From contig LXFE01000396.1 of assembly GCA_001929475.1 (NCBI GenBank), forward strand, positions 1-20,178: a DNA stretch of 20,178 nt, in the 5' to 3' direction. Under the pieces are notes generated by a model, which made no database searches, was not told the DNA's origin, and saw only the letters and a list, made by a program, of their open reading frames with translations. Below, piece by piece: positions 9,642-19,971 of this stretch (its first letter is position 1; the number at the start of each line of letters is the position of its first letter). Position numbers and translations under genes: made by a program. The DNA is from Neolecta irregularis DAH-3 (lineage: Eukaryota > Ascomycota > Neolectomycetes > Neolectales > Neolectaceae).

Positions 9642-9824
9642 ATGGTCTGCCAACAAATTCAATACGAGAAAGTCAAAGGGGGACCTTTGGAGAAGCATCA
9701 CATGGAGGAAACTAACTACCAAACCGCCTTACAACCTAATAGCCTGCCAGAGCATTCTCCAGGTGGATGGTTGGATCTCTTGGTGAAGGCGGGCGGCATA
9801 AAAGTCATCCGCTCACCTGCATAG
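9642..9824 (+). CDS. small hypothetical protein inside inverted repeat
   Basis: Sixty codons, ATG to TAG, with no intron needed. The N-terminal half is polar (EKVKGGPLEKHHMEE), followed by LPEHSPGGWLDLLVKAGG and the ending IKVIRSPA. I do not recognise it. Support comes from the presumed 5' leader and CACGTG sites upstream, and from the segment GGWLDLLVKAGGIKVIRSPA, which reads like a folded protein motif. The last ten or so codons lie in the right repeat arm; the left arm carries a diverged inverted copy of that ending. It could be a genuine small gene whose 3' end was duplicated, the sole ORF of a foldback-type element, or the first exon of a decayed longer gene. Confidence 0.4.
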   Translation: MVCQQIQYEKVKGGPLEKHHMEETNYQTALQPNSLPEHSPGGWLDLLVKAGGIKVIRSPA

Positions 9825-10122
9825 AGATTACCACTTGTTCTTGAAAAGTCCACCGGTCGTATAAAGATCTTCTTCTATGATGATCACCGATTCTTGGTTG
9901 CCTCACATATTTGGACTTCAAAAATACGAACAGAGTTTGACGAGCCATAATAAGCACTGCATCCCATGATTAATATATGCGTCTGCCACTAAAGACTTTA
10001 TGAGTCTACGAGCCACGATACGAACGTAACTGAGTAATTGATATTATGTGAAGAATAGTTCATTTCGTAATATTCCGCAATGTTTTCTCTCCCCGGCGGG
10101 CGGGTGGACTTGAAGAACCAAC
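9796..10122 (-). repeat. right arm of long inverted repeat
   Basis: Reverse complement of 9053-9378. The arm begins within the last codons of the small ORF and ends about 40 bp from the xylulokinase stop codon, so it probably lies in or next to that gene's 3' untranslated region. It contains an extra GC-rich block CCCCGGCGGGCGGGTGG at 10091-10107 that the left arm lacks. Most base differences between arms are transitions, which is compatible with age or mild repeat-induced mutation. Confidence 0.88.
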
Positions 10123-10161
10123 CCATCCATCTATAATCAAGAGATAATTTCACAGAGTTAT

Positions 10162-11998
10162 TCAGTCATGACATTCAAATGATCTCCCACTCGTTGACCC
10201 AGCCTCAACGACAATTTGTTCTCCCTTTTCATACAAGTCAAGAATCTCTTGGTAAATGTTCCATTTCACACGATCAAATCCTCGGACCCGAGCACATGTT
10301 CCTTCCAGCTGTTGAACGAAAGTCTCAAATGATTTACCATTTCCTAGAACCGCCCATGCAGCTTTATTCGCAGCACCCTGGGCACAGGCATTACCGGAAT
10401 GTGGTATAAAAACATCTCCCCCGATGACATCTGCGAACACGTCTATTATAGTAGAGTTTCGACTTCCACCACCAACAACGTAAAGACGTCGAGGTGGTTT
10501 GTTGTTGAGCAAAGGCCTAGCCCGAAGGCTGCATGACAATGCTTGACTTTCGCAGATTATTCGGGGGTCAAGTGTGTTTTCCCAATTCGTTACGACAAGG
10601 TCATTATCTCTGGTTGAAAATCGAGTTAAGCTGGACGATGTTGGTGGGATAATCTCGTCTAGCGGGTAATAGTACCCCAGTTTTTTTCGATTTTGGCCGC
10701 CGAAGGGCTCGGTTTGTATGATGTGTTCGTTGAATGTTTCCCAGGTTGGTGGTTCCAAGGTATCTCTAATTTGCTCCCGGGCAAGGCCACCATTCTTGTA
10801 ACATAGCATGGACATGTAAAGACCATTTGTCGTTGGATGTTTGAATAGGTGATACGAGGGATGAGGAATATAGCTTGGTGTTAGGAGAAGGAGGGTTGTT
10901 GATGTGCCCAGCGAAAGAACGACATCCATTGCATGTAATGGAAGAGATAAGATTGTCGAAGGGTTGTCTCCTGTGAACGAGATCACCACACAGTCTAGTC
11001 GTTAATTTGTATCCTCAATTGAATCCTGGGTACCTTTATTGAATCTAAACTTTTCTTGAAAGTACGTACTTACAGATCCGAAATTGTGATCCCCAGAAAC
11101 AACAGAGCCCAATTTTCTGTTCAGTTCCGGAGTTTTTGCGGCACTTCCAGCAGTAAGTTCCATTAGTTGTTGGCAATATTCATTCTTTTGAACATCCCAC
11201 AAATTCGCGCCACATACATCAGAAATATCCATCTCCACAATTCGACCTACGAGAACTGATGCAAGAAAGCTTGATACCAAAGATATTCGAGATGTGATTT
11301 CATATTTTTCGGGATGTTTTTTCCGAAAAGAAAGGATTTGTGGGCCTGTGAATCGCTGTTTTGTTACAAAGGAAGAAAAAGAGACCCTACATGGTGTGCT
11401 TTCGATCCGGTTATTTCGGCAAGTTGTTTTGGTCCTCCAGCAGATTCTTCAAATTCATGACATTCCACGCTAGTGGATGAGTCTTGCCAATTTGGCGACA
11501 TGGGATGAGATAGCGCCTCTGAAATTTGCTCATGCAAGGGTTTTTCAATATCGTATGATTTCAGGATCTCTTCTGCTTTTCCAGACCAGTATACAGAGCC
11601 GTGTTGCTAAGATTTCAGCCAGACGCGACTGGTTTGGGGGGAACTTGGCCAGCCCCAGAGATCCCTTTGACCAATTGGAATGGGAAATTCTCAATTTTCA
11701 TTTGGTTAAGAAGAAGATCGAGGGCCTCCACCCACATTGCAACTGGAGCAACAACCGAGGGCCCTTCTTTCAGGACTCCATTGCAAGTTCTAAAATGAGG
11801 GCATATTAAGTAAAACATTGGTACTTGTATTGCGGCAGATCTCTATCGAACAGGACAAAATATTCGCTGTGGAAGGCAAGATGTTCATCGATGGCAATCG
11901 CTTTGAGCTGGAATCGTCAATTCACTGCAAGATATTTATACTTGATATACCTGTTGAGTTGAGAGGTCAAAGCCTATGAATAAGGATTTTGACGACAT
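10162..11998 (-). CDS. xkiA: D-xylulose kinase (xylulokinase)
   Basis: Six exons on the minus strand: 11998-11951, 11907-11825, 11789-11645, 11606-11391, 11355-11034 and 10994-10162, giving 548 codons. Introns are 43, 35, 38, 35 and 39 nt, all GT-AG. FGGY-kinase landmarks appear in order: [23 protein letters not shown] (phosphate loop of the first domain), [42 protein letters not shown] with Asp207 as the likely catalytic base, [23 protein letters not shown] (second ATPase half), [14 protein letters not shown], and [20 protein letters not shown] followed by [15 protein letters not shown] near the C-terminus. The enzyme phosphorylates D-xylulose to xylulose-5-phosphate in the cytosol, the last step of D-xylose and L-arabinose catabolism before the pentose phosphate pathway. 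Length fits fungal xylulokinases (about 550-570). The start ATG directly precedes the conserved N-terminal strand. Symbol by analogy with Aspergillus. Confidence 0.95.
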
Positions 11999-12420
11999 GT
12001 TTGAGGTTCAAAATATGAAGTTGCGTTGGGATCTTTGTTATTTAACCGTTTGGGATCCGGCTAAAGATCCTGCTTTTAAAGTTTGGCGGTACCACACATA
12101 ATCTCCCCCATTCACAGGTATTTTATGGTTGATTGAATTATTCTTGTGTGGCTGAGTTTTCCCGAACTCGCTTCCCCCACCTCGCTATAGGGAGTGAAGC
12201 GATACTGAATCGCAGTATGCAAAACAAAGGATTAGTCTTCATAATGTGGTCGGAAAAGCGGAATGGCCTAAAGGCGTCCATCTTGAATCGTGCTCTTAAT
12301 CTGAGTGTACCTAAACCGCATAACAGGCTCCAAATAGCTTGACAATAAGGTGATGGTGATATTATTCATTGAATCTGTAATTAGTGAAGCGTAGCGTACA
12401 AATAAGATCAAGTTATATTT

Positions 12421-12458
12421 CTTAACCTAAGTAAGCAGACCTTTACGCTGAGGTTAAG
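12421..12458. repeat. small inverted repeat
   Basis: CTTAACCT at 12421-12428 pairs with AGGTTAAG at 12451-12458, separated by 22 nt. Two half-sites at this distance could bind a dimeric regulator of the xylulokinase or clathrin promoter, or be chance in AT-rich sequence. Confidence 0.4.
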
Positions 12459-12535
12459 ATTTGTTGGCTCTGCCCTTATCTACTCTATCTAATAATTGCC
12501 CTTATATAATTTCCCGCCTCCTACTGTATTGGTAA

Positions 12536-12565
12536 GATATATCCGGGTAATACCCCAGATATATC
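12536..12565. repeat. near-perfect palindromic hairpin
   Basis: GATATATCCGGGTA pairs with TACCCCAGATATATC around a 1-nt centre, with one bulged/mismatched position. GATATATC is itself palindromic, so each arm could also act as a separate binding site. Located about 540 bp upstream of the xylulokinase start and 650 bp upstream of the clathrin start. Confidence 0.6.
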
Positions 12566-13211
12566 GTTACAGATTCATTCCGTCGAGTTGAACTCGGTTA
12601 ATATCCTGCAGAATTCTGCTTCTCAAGATAACGTTACATTTGCTTCCATGCGATTGGTATATAGCAAGATCCTTGCCAAAATTCCAAAAAGACTGAAAAC
12701 GACGAAGATATTCCATCCCTTTCTGACCAGTATATATCAATTGGTTACAAATAGACTGCATCGGGTTAATATCGATTTCCGCGATATTGGCCCCATCACT
12801 CCAATCTAGCGGATAATGAAAACTAATTTGAATCCCGCCCACTCCATCTATGGTTCACCGGTTAATGAAAACCAGATGTCTCTGTAGTCCTTTCTGCAAA
12901 CTTTCTCAATTCTAAATCCAAGGACCTGATTTGCGAAAAGCGTTAGACTTTACGTGAGGATCCTTCATAGATACAGATCACATCTTTTATTTCAACAAAC
13001 TTTAGGTAGATCCTACCAATCTAGTTATGAAAAACCACATTCCAACTAGCCTCTACATTCCAGATGTATGTTGTACTCAAGAACATGGTGGCATATTTTA
13101 TATTGGTGGAGTAATTCACCATCTTTATTACTCAGACACCCGCCCAACCCCAAAAAGCCACAGCCATCACTTAAACATCCCATTCGAATCTAGATACCAG
13201 ACTCAAACAAA

Positions 13212-16200
13212 ATGAGCGACCCGCTCCCCATCAAGTTCCAAGAACTTGTCCAGGTTCATCTTCTCTGAGATATTACTATAAGCAAGCTGACGCGGACACT
13301 TAGCTTCCAAACCTGGGCATTTCTCCAGCTTCAATGGGCTTTAACACATGCACTATGGAAAGTGATCGTTATATCTGGTACAATTTAAACAATTGAGCGT
13401 TAAATTGATAGCTAGTGTTCGAGAAACCAACAGCGGTCCAGCTCAAGTCGCCATCATCGACCTCCTCAATAATAATAACATCATCAAGCGGTAGATCCCC
13501 ATATAAAATCATTAAATCTAATATCTAGACCCATTCAAGCAGACTCCGTTATTATGCATCCGCACGATTTTGTGATAGCTTTGAGGGCTTTACGAACACT
13601 TCAAATATTCAACCTCCAGACCAAATCAAAAATCAAATCCCATGCTATGGATGAAGATATCGTGTTCTGGAAATGGATTTCTGATACTACAATTGGGATT
13701 GTAACCTCCACGGCTGTATACCACTGGAGTATTGAGGGCAGTTCATCTCCTCCAGTTCGAATGTTCCTCCGTCACGACTCGCTAACGGGTTCTCAAATAA
13801 TAAATTATAGAGTCAATTCCAACGAAAAATGGTTTTTACTGTCAGGAATTATACAACGTGATGGACGTGTCGCAGGATGTATGCAATTATACAACAAAGA
13901 CCGAGGCCAAAGCCAGGCTATTGAAGGCCATGCTGGCGCCTTTTCGGAATTGAGGCTTGAAGGTGCACCTAGCGACACCCAAGTCTTTTCATTTGCTGTA
14001 AGAACGGCGACTGGTGCAAAGGTATGACTCCTCTACACTAATGTCTAAGTTTCAAGTTGCATATCATTGAAATTGATCATGATTCCTCAAATCCAGCATT
14101 CCCCAAGAAAGCGGTCGACTTTTACTTCCCTGAAGACCAAGCCTCGGATTTCCCTGTCTCGATGCAAATATCGAAGAAATACAGCGTCGTTTTCGTTGTC
14201 ACAAAGAATGGATATATTCATCTCTATGACCTCGAGACGGCTATCTGTATCTACGTCAATCGAATTTCGACAGATTCGATATTCGTGACTTGCCCACATT
14301 CTCAAAGCGGTGGTATCATTGGGATCAACAGGAAGGGAAGCGTTCTCATCGTTACTGTGGACGAAAATACCATTATTCCATATATCATGAACAACCTTGG
14401 CAATACTCAAGTTGCTGTTCGTCTGGCAAGTCGAGCAAACCTCCCAGGTGCGGACGATCTATATGTTCAACGCTTTAATCAATTGCTCCAGTCTGGAGAT
14501 TACCTCGAGGCTGCCAAAGTCGCTGCTAACTCCCCAAGAGTAACTGTTCTATGTTCTAACTAGCTGACCATAGGGCATTCTCCGAACTACACAAACAATA
14601 GATCGTCTAAAACCTCTACAAGCAGCACCTGGAAGTCCTGTATCGCCTATCTTCCAGTACTTTGGCGTCTTGTTGGATAAAGGAAGCCTTAATAAACTTG
14701 AATCTCTAGAACTTACTCGACCGGTTATCCAGAACAACAAGAAGCAGCTTCTTGAAAAATGGATGGGCGAAGGAAAGTTGACCTGTTCCGAAGAACTTGG
14801 CGATTTAGTTCGGACGGCGGATATCAACCTCGCTCTCCAAATCTATGTAAAAGCGAATTCTCCTCATAAAGTATCCTACCTTCACTGCAACCCATTGAGA
14901 TATATAGGTAGTACCTGCTCTTGCTGAGCTAGGTCAGTTCGAAAAGATCGTTCCCTATGCCAACAAAGTCGGTTACTCGCCAGACTGGGCAGCCCTCCTT
15001 CAACATATTGTTCGCATCAATCCTGAAAAAGGGGGCGAGTTTGCTACTCAACTCGCAAATGCAGAAGGAGGAAGTCTCGTGGATGTAGAAAGAGTTGTAA
15101 ATGTTTTCATGGCTCAAAATATGGTTCAGCAGGCGACTAGTTTCTTAATCGACGCACTCAAGGATGATCTCCCGGAACAAGCAGATTTACAGACAAGACT
15201 TCTTGAAATGAATCTGTTGAATGCTCCCCAGGTTGCTGATGCTATCCTCGGGAATGCAATGTATCATCATTTTGACAAAGCCAAGATTGCCGCTCTTTGC
15301 GAAAAAGTTGGTCTCGTTCAACGCGTATGTCCTAGTAATACACCTTATTCCGACATATAGGCGCTTGAGTACTATGAAAATCCATCGGATATTAAACGCG
15401 TTGTCGTTCGGACCGAAGCTATTTCGCCGGAATGGCTTGTGGAATATTTTGGGACCAAGAGTTCCGAAATAAGTCTCGAATGTCTTCACGAAATACTCAA
15501 AACGAACATTAGACAAAATCTTCAACTTGTCGTTCAAATTGCCACAAAATATTCCGACCAGCTGGGACCTGTACACATCATCGATTTGTTCGAACAATTT
15601 AAAACGGCGGAAGGGTTGTTTTATTATCTCGGTTCGATCGTAAATATCAGCAGTGAACCGGAGGTACATTTTAAATATATCCAAGCTGCAACTCGACTCG
15701 GTCAGTTCAAGGAAGTTGAACGAATTTGTAGAGAAAGCCAATATTACAACCCGGAAAAAGTCAAAAACTTCCTCAAGGAAGAGAAAATGGCGGATCAGCT
15801 CCCTCTCATCATCGTTTGCGATCGATTTAATTTTGTCCATGATCTCGTGTTATATTTGTATAACCTTCAACAATACCAGGCTATTGAGGTGTATGTACAA
15901 CAAGTTAACCCTGGTCGAGCGCCTGTAGTTGTTGGGGCATTGTTAGATGTCGACTGCGACGAACAAGTTGTCAAAAATCTTCTTGGAAGCGTGCGAGGTC
16001 AGGTTCCTATCAACCAACTAGTCGTCGAAGTCGAAAAGCGCAATAGATTGAAGCTCCTTTTACCTTTCTTGGAAGCTACTCTCGAAGCCGGGAGTCAAGA
16101 TCAAGCCGTCTTTAATGCCCTCGCAAAAATATACATTGACAGCAACAATAATCCCGAAAAGTTTCTCAAAGAGAATAACGCGTATGATTCACTTGTTGTT

Positions 16201-18859
16201 GGCAAGTATTGCGAGAAGAGAGACCCTTTCCTAGCATTCATCGCGTATCAGAAAGGAGAGAACGATCTCGAATTAGTCAAAATCACTAATGAGAACTCAA
16301 TGTTTCGAGATCAAGCCCGATATCTTGTGAAGAGACGGCAGCTGGATTTATGGCTTGCTGTTCTAGACCAAGAGAATATTTATCGAAGAAATCTTATCGA
16401 TCAGGTTCACCTTTTAATCATAGTATAATTAATCGAACCAGGTCGTTGCTACCGCTGTTCCCGAGAGTACAGACCCAGAGGATGTTTCTGTCGTAGTTAA
16501 GGCACTCATGCAAGCTGATCTTCCCCATGAACTCATTGAGCTTCTGGAAAAGATTATTCTTGAACCTAGCCCATTTTCTGACAACTCAAATTTGCAAAAC
16601 TTGCTTATACTCACGGCCATTAAATCTGATAAAGCACGAGTTATGGAGTATGTTCGAAAATTAAATGGGTATGGAGTGGATGATATTGCAGAACACGCTA
16701 TTGAACATGGTCTCGCTGAGGAGGCTTTCGAGATATACAAGAAATATGAAATGAACGTCGAAGCAACCAATGTTCTTGTTGAACATATTGTCAGTCTTGA
16801 TCGAGCCGCAGAGTTTGCTGAACGTATTGATACACCTGAAGTTTGGACGCGACTGGGTAAAGCTCAGTTGGATGGAGTACGAATTAAGGATGCCATTGGT
16901 CCATTGTTATTGTTACGCTGTTGCTAATATGTAGATTCCTACATCAAAGCGAATAATCCCGAAAACCACGTTGAAGTAACTGAGTTGGCTGCTCGAGCAG
17001 GAAAACATGAAGAACTCATTTCTTACCTTCAGATGGCTAGAAAGATTGTTCGAGAGCCACTCATCGACTCCTCTCTTCTATTTACATATGCAAAGACTGA
17101 TCGCCTCAACGATATGGAGAACCTTCTCAGTGCTACCAATGTCGCAAATGTCCAGGAAGTCGGTGAACAGTGTTATCAAAACAAGTTATATAGAGCTGCA
17201 AAAATTCTTTTCACAAGCATTTCGAACTGGGCACAACTTGCTTCAACGCTTGTTCATCTTGGGGAACATCAAAATGCTGTTGACTGCGCTAGGAAGGCCA
17301 ACAGCACCAAGTAGACTATCCCCACCTCCCGTGCTGACTTCAATAGAGTATGGAAACAAGTTAATCAAGTTTGTGTCGACCAAAAAGAATTTAGGCTCGC
17401 ACAAATATGTGGGCTCAATCTTATTGTACATGCTGAAGAACTTTCTGTAAGGTCGTTGACTGGGGCACCAGCTTAATTTTCAGGATCTCATTAAACAATA
17501 CGAATGGGGAGGCTATTTTAACGAGCTTATCTCCCTTCTTGAGGCTGGTCTCGCACTCGAACGCTCTCATCGAGGAATGTTCACTGAACTCGCCATTTGC
17601 TATGCCAAATACCGACCCGAAACACTCATGGAACATCTCAAGCTATTCTGGTCCCGAGTTAATATTCCAAAAGTCATCTCAGCTTGTGAGAAAGCTCATT
17701 TGTGGCCTGAACTCGTCTTTCTTCATGTTCATTATGATGAACCTGATGCTGCTGCCTTGGCAATGATAGAAAGAAGTGCCGATGCTTGGTTTGCCTTATC
17801 GTTTATGCTAAGCTGATTCAAGGAATCATTCCTCTTTCAAGGAAATCGTTGTAAAAGTGGCAAACCTCGAAATTTACTATAAAGCACTAAACTTTTACCT
17901 TGAGCAACATCCTATGCTCTTAACCGACCTTCTCGCTGCGTTGACACCACGAATTGATCATACACGGGTCATAAAGATATTCGAAAAGAGCGACAATATT
18001 CCTTTGATTAGGCAGTACTTGGTTGCCGTCCAAAGTGTATACCAACTTTTAAGAGAAACATCATCTTAGCATTTAGAAAAATATCGAAGCTGTCAACCAA
18101 GCCTACAATGAGTTACTAATCGAAGATGAAGACTATAAAGGCCTTCGCGATTCTGTATCAAGTTACACCAACATCAATCAGTTGGAACTCGCTTCTAGGT
18201 TGGAGAAGCATTCGCTACTTGAGTTTCGAAGGATCTCGGCGTTCCTATACCGCGTGTGTTCGTAACATCCCTCGTTATACTAATGTACAACAGAGGAACA
18301 AGAAATGGTCACAGTCCATCTCCCTGTCTAAAGAAGACAAACTTTACAAAGATGCAATCGAAACCGCCCGCGAATCAAACTCCCGAGAGGTCTCTGAGGA
18401 ACTCATGCAATATTTTGTCGACGTTGGAAATGAGGAATGTTTTGTTGCTGTTCTCTATACTTGTTATGATCTTCTTCGACCAGATATTGTTCTTGAACAA
18501 GCTTGGAGACACGGACTATCGGACCACATGATGCCTTTCATGATCAATTACATGCGAATCCAGGATATAAAGGTATGACAACTTTCGGTTTTGGCCTTCT
18601 TAACCTTCGAGATCCAGGAACTAGAGAAAGATAACAACGAACGCAAAGCTCGGGAGGTTAGCAGCAAGGGTGAAGATGAGACACCAATTATGGGTAATCG
18701 ACTGATGTTGACAGCTGGGTATGACTAATCCCCGTACATCATAACATCTGGCTAACTTATAGTAACACACTCTCACCCCAGCCAATCCCATATGCTAGCA
18801 TGCAAAACGGGTTGTCACCGCAGATGACGCCTCAGATGACTGGCTTTCGAACGTTGTAG
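13212..18859 (+). CDS. CHC1: clathrin heavy chain
   Basis: Seventeen exons: 13212-13253, 13304-13377, 13416-13490, 13529-14021, 14057-14539, 14574-14870, 14908-15324, 15361-16404, 16442-16898, 16935-17310, 17347-17446, 17484-17788, 17823-18036, 18077-18253, 18294-18572, 18618-18718 and 18763-18859. They join in frame to 1676 codons, the usual size. Introns are 34-50 nt. [20 protein letters not shown] opens the N-terminal beta-propeller (about residues 1-360) that binds adaptor motifs. The rest is the alpha-zigzag leg of clathrin repeats ([30 protein letters not shown]-type linkers) and the trimerisation hub. RLMLT at 1639-1643 matches the Hsc70 uncoating motif. The tail ends [14 protein letters not shown]. 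Clathrin coats endocytic, Golgi and endosomal vesicles as triskelia with light chains. Every splice junction was chosen by phase and conserved sequence, and no junction requires a frameshift. Two introns have tandem acceptors in which the upstream AG would bring in a stop. Confidence 0.97.
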
Positions 18860-19011
18860 ACAACTTGAAAAGAATTGTGAAGGATAGCTTGTTGAGGTTA
18901 TAGCTTGATTATGTCACTTGACTTTCTGGTATTTTTTCTATTATGACATGCTATATATTCCCAGTTATCTTATTCAGGGGATATCAATTTCCTTCAACCA
19001 TATTTCAAAAC

Positions 19012-19373
19012 ATGTTGAGCAGATTCAGTCAAAATCACATAAGCCGATTCGTGTGCGCAAGGACATAATCATTTTCCCTTTGCACATTCTCTTTCTTGAA
19101 CTCGAGCACCAGATTCCTCAGCGACCCCAAAGGACTCAGAGTCTGGAGGTTACTCCAACGGCTTATGTCGACTACTCCAGTGACGATGAGCTCTATGAGA
19201 GATATAACATGATCCAAATGACTCAGGATCCTGAGGTTACTCCAACTGTTGCTCTCGGCTATTTCCCTCGCAACGATCCGGCACTGTGGGTAGACCAGGG
19301 AGATGAGCGCAAGGCTTGCGCAAAACAGAAGGAGTTAGCTAAAATTCGAATTTTTCAAAAGCCACATTTGTGA
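19012..19373 (+). CDS. small hypothetical protein, weakly supported
   Basis: A model of two exons, 19012-19050 and 19107-19373, with a 56-nt intron (GTGTGC...GAACTCGAG), gives 101 codons. The N-terminus MLSRFSQNHISRF is Arg-containing, non-acidic and could be a mitochondrial presequence. The body is polar: LEVTPTAYVDYSSDDELYE, then DPEVTPTVALGYFPRNDPAL, then a charged end DERKACAKQKELAKIRI. The sequence after each (S/D)-L/P-EVTPT is an internal duplication also visible in the DNA (about 19135-19175 and 19220-19262). I do not recognise it. The intron is longer than most in this window and its acceptor is poor, so the 5' end is uncertain. It could also be a decayed gene. Confidence 0.35.
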
Positions 19374-19463
19374 AATTTAGCGCGCACCAAACGCACCCTT
19401 AACAAGAAATCCCATTCAGGCCCAAATTCGTGACGTTCAACCAGACTTCTTTATTTCTCATAA

Positions 19464-19905
19464 ATGCTCCATTTGCTTGGAAAGAATATTTCGGATGGGA
19501 AAAAGGTGTTCATCCAGTAGTCAATCTAGCAGGTCTAAAATATAAAGGTATTATCAGCCCTCCAATCCTTCTATGGCATTGGTCCACATATTTCACAAAG
19601 GATTCTCGCATTGCTGCAAATCCATCATACTGCTCGATTATCCGATCTAACGGACTCGCAAGTGACCAGAATCTCAGAGCGGCTTGGTGGCATGACTCTT
19701 GAGAACGATTTACGGAGAGTTGTTCAGGGTAATATCGCTCGTCTGCGGAATATTGGTACATACAGAGGGAAGAGACATGCGATGGGTCTTCCGGGTATGA
19801 GGTTCACATGTCGATTGCCGTATTGACTGTTATTTAGCCCGGGGGCAGAACACCAAAAATAATTCCCTGACGGCGAGGAAGCTGAATAAGGCCGAACGGC
19901 GATAG
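19464..19905 (+). CDS. SWS2: mitochondrial small ribosomal subunit protein uS13m
   Basis: Three exons, 19464-19505, 19548-19794 and 19838-19905, giving 118 codons; introns are 42 and 43 nt. The protein aligns with bacterial-type S13: MLHLLGKNISDGKK|VLSALQSFYGIG is the N-terminal strand and first helix, then LQIHHTARLSDL, then GGMTLENDLRRVVQGNIARL, the conserved IGTYRGKRHAMGLPARGQNT (rRNA-binding loop) and the basic tail SLTARKLNKAERR. It sits in the head of the mitochondrial small ribosomal subunit. The start was chosen because ATG at 19464 is the first that joins the conserved LGKNI strand in frame. Ending before a long tail is typical of fungal uS13m. It is the yeast SWS2 counterpart. The minus-strand open frame over the same bases is a shadow. 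Confidence 0.94.
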
Positions 19906-19950
19906 GAGGGCCGGGCCAAGAAAAAAGCCTGGCCCATCGGCCATTCGGCC
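19890..19950 (+). repeat. GC-rich imperfect hairpin at the end of uS13m
   Basis: GGCCGAACGGCGAT...GGGCCA (19890-19918) pairs with TGGCCCATCGGCCATTCGGCC (19930-19950), with one mismatch, one single-base gap and a 9-base insertion in the left arm; the loop is an A-rich AGAAAAAAGCC. The left arm spans the uS13m stop codon, so the mRNA 3' end could fold strongly. Confidence 0.65.
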
Positions 19951-19963
19951 GAAACGGGTTCTT

Positions 19964-19971
19964 TCACGTGA
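19964..19971. promoter_or_regulatory. TCACGTGA (CACGTG) site
   Basis: An eight-base palindrome identical to the site at 9513-9520. It lies just downstream of uS13m and upstream of a CT-rich leader-like region, so it may belong to the promoter of a plus-strand gene beyond the right edge. CACGTG is the bHLH/Cbf1-type core. A single short site could be chance. Confidence 0.35.

Larger units (their letters stand above)
11999..13211. promoter_or_regulatory. divergent promoter region, xylulokinase / clathrin
   Basis: 1213 bp between divergent start codons. No gene is supported. The overlapping open frames on both strands at 12567-12842 are complementary to each other and neither shows a motif. The clathrin leader is C/A-rich just before the ATG (CACCCGCCCAACCCC near 13138). 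An upstream open frame, 13027-13215, would stop by overlapping the clathrin start (ATGA). Two hairpins are listed separately. Confidence 0.45.

Noticed and set aside
9053-10122. LTR retrotransposon or CRISPR-like array
   Set aside because: The arms are inverted, not direct; there is no reverse transcriptase, integrase or repeat-spacer pattern.
11477-11818. Overlapping ORFs on the plus strand across the xylulokinase 5' half
   Set aside because: Antisense to validated xylulokinase exons.
10162-11998. Xylulokinase as a frameshifted pseudogene
   Set aside because: Five short GT-AG introns restore a continuous 548-codon protein with the FGGY-kinase landmarks I looked for.
12567-12842. Open frames on both strands as a gene
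   Set aside because: They are complementary shadows of each other in AT-rich sequence, without motifs or splice partners.
15187-15840. 217-codon minus-strand ORF inside the clathrin gene
   Set aside because: Antisense shadow of the long clathrin exons, whose plus-strand reading is strongly conserved.
19430-19702. 90-codon plus-strand ORF overlapping uS13m
   Set aside because: It reads the uS13m exons in the wrong frame and runs through its first intron.
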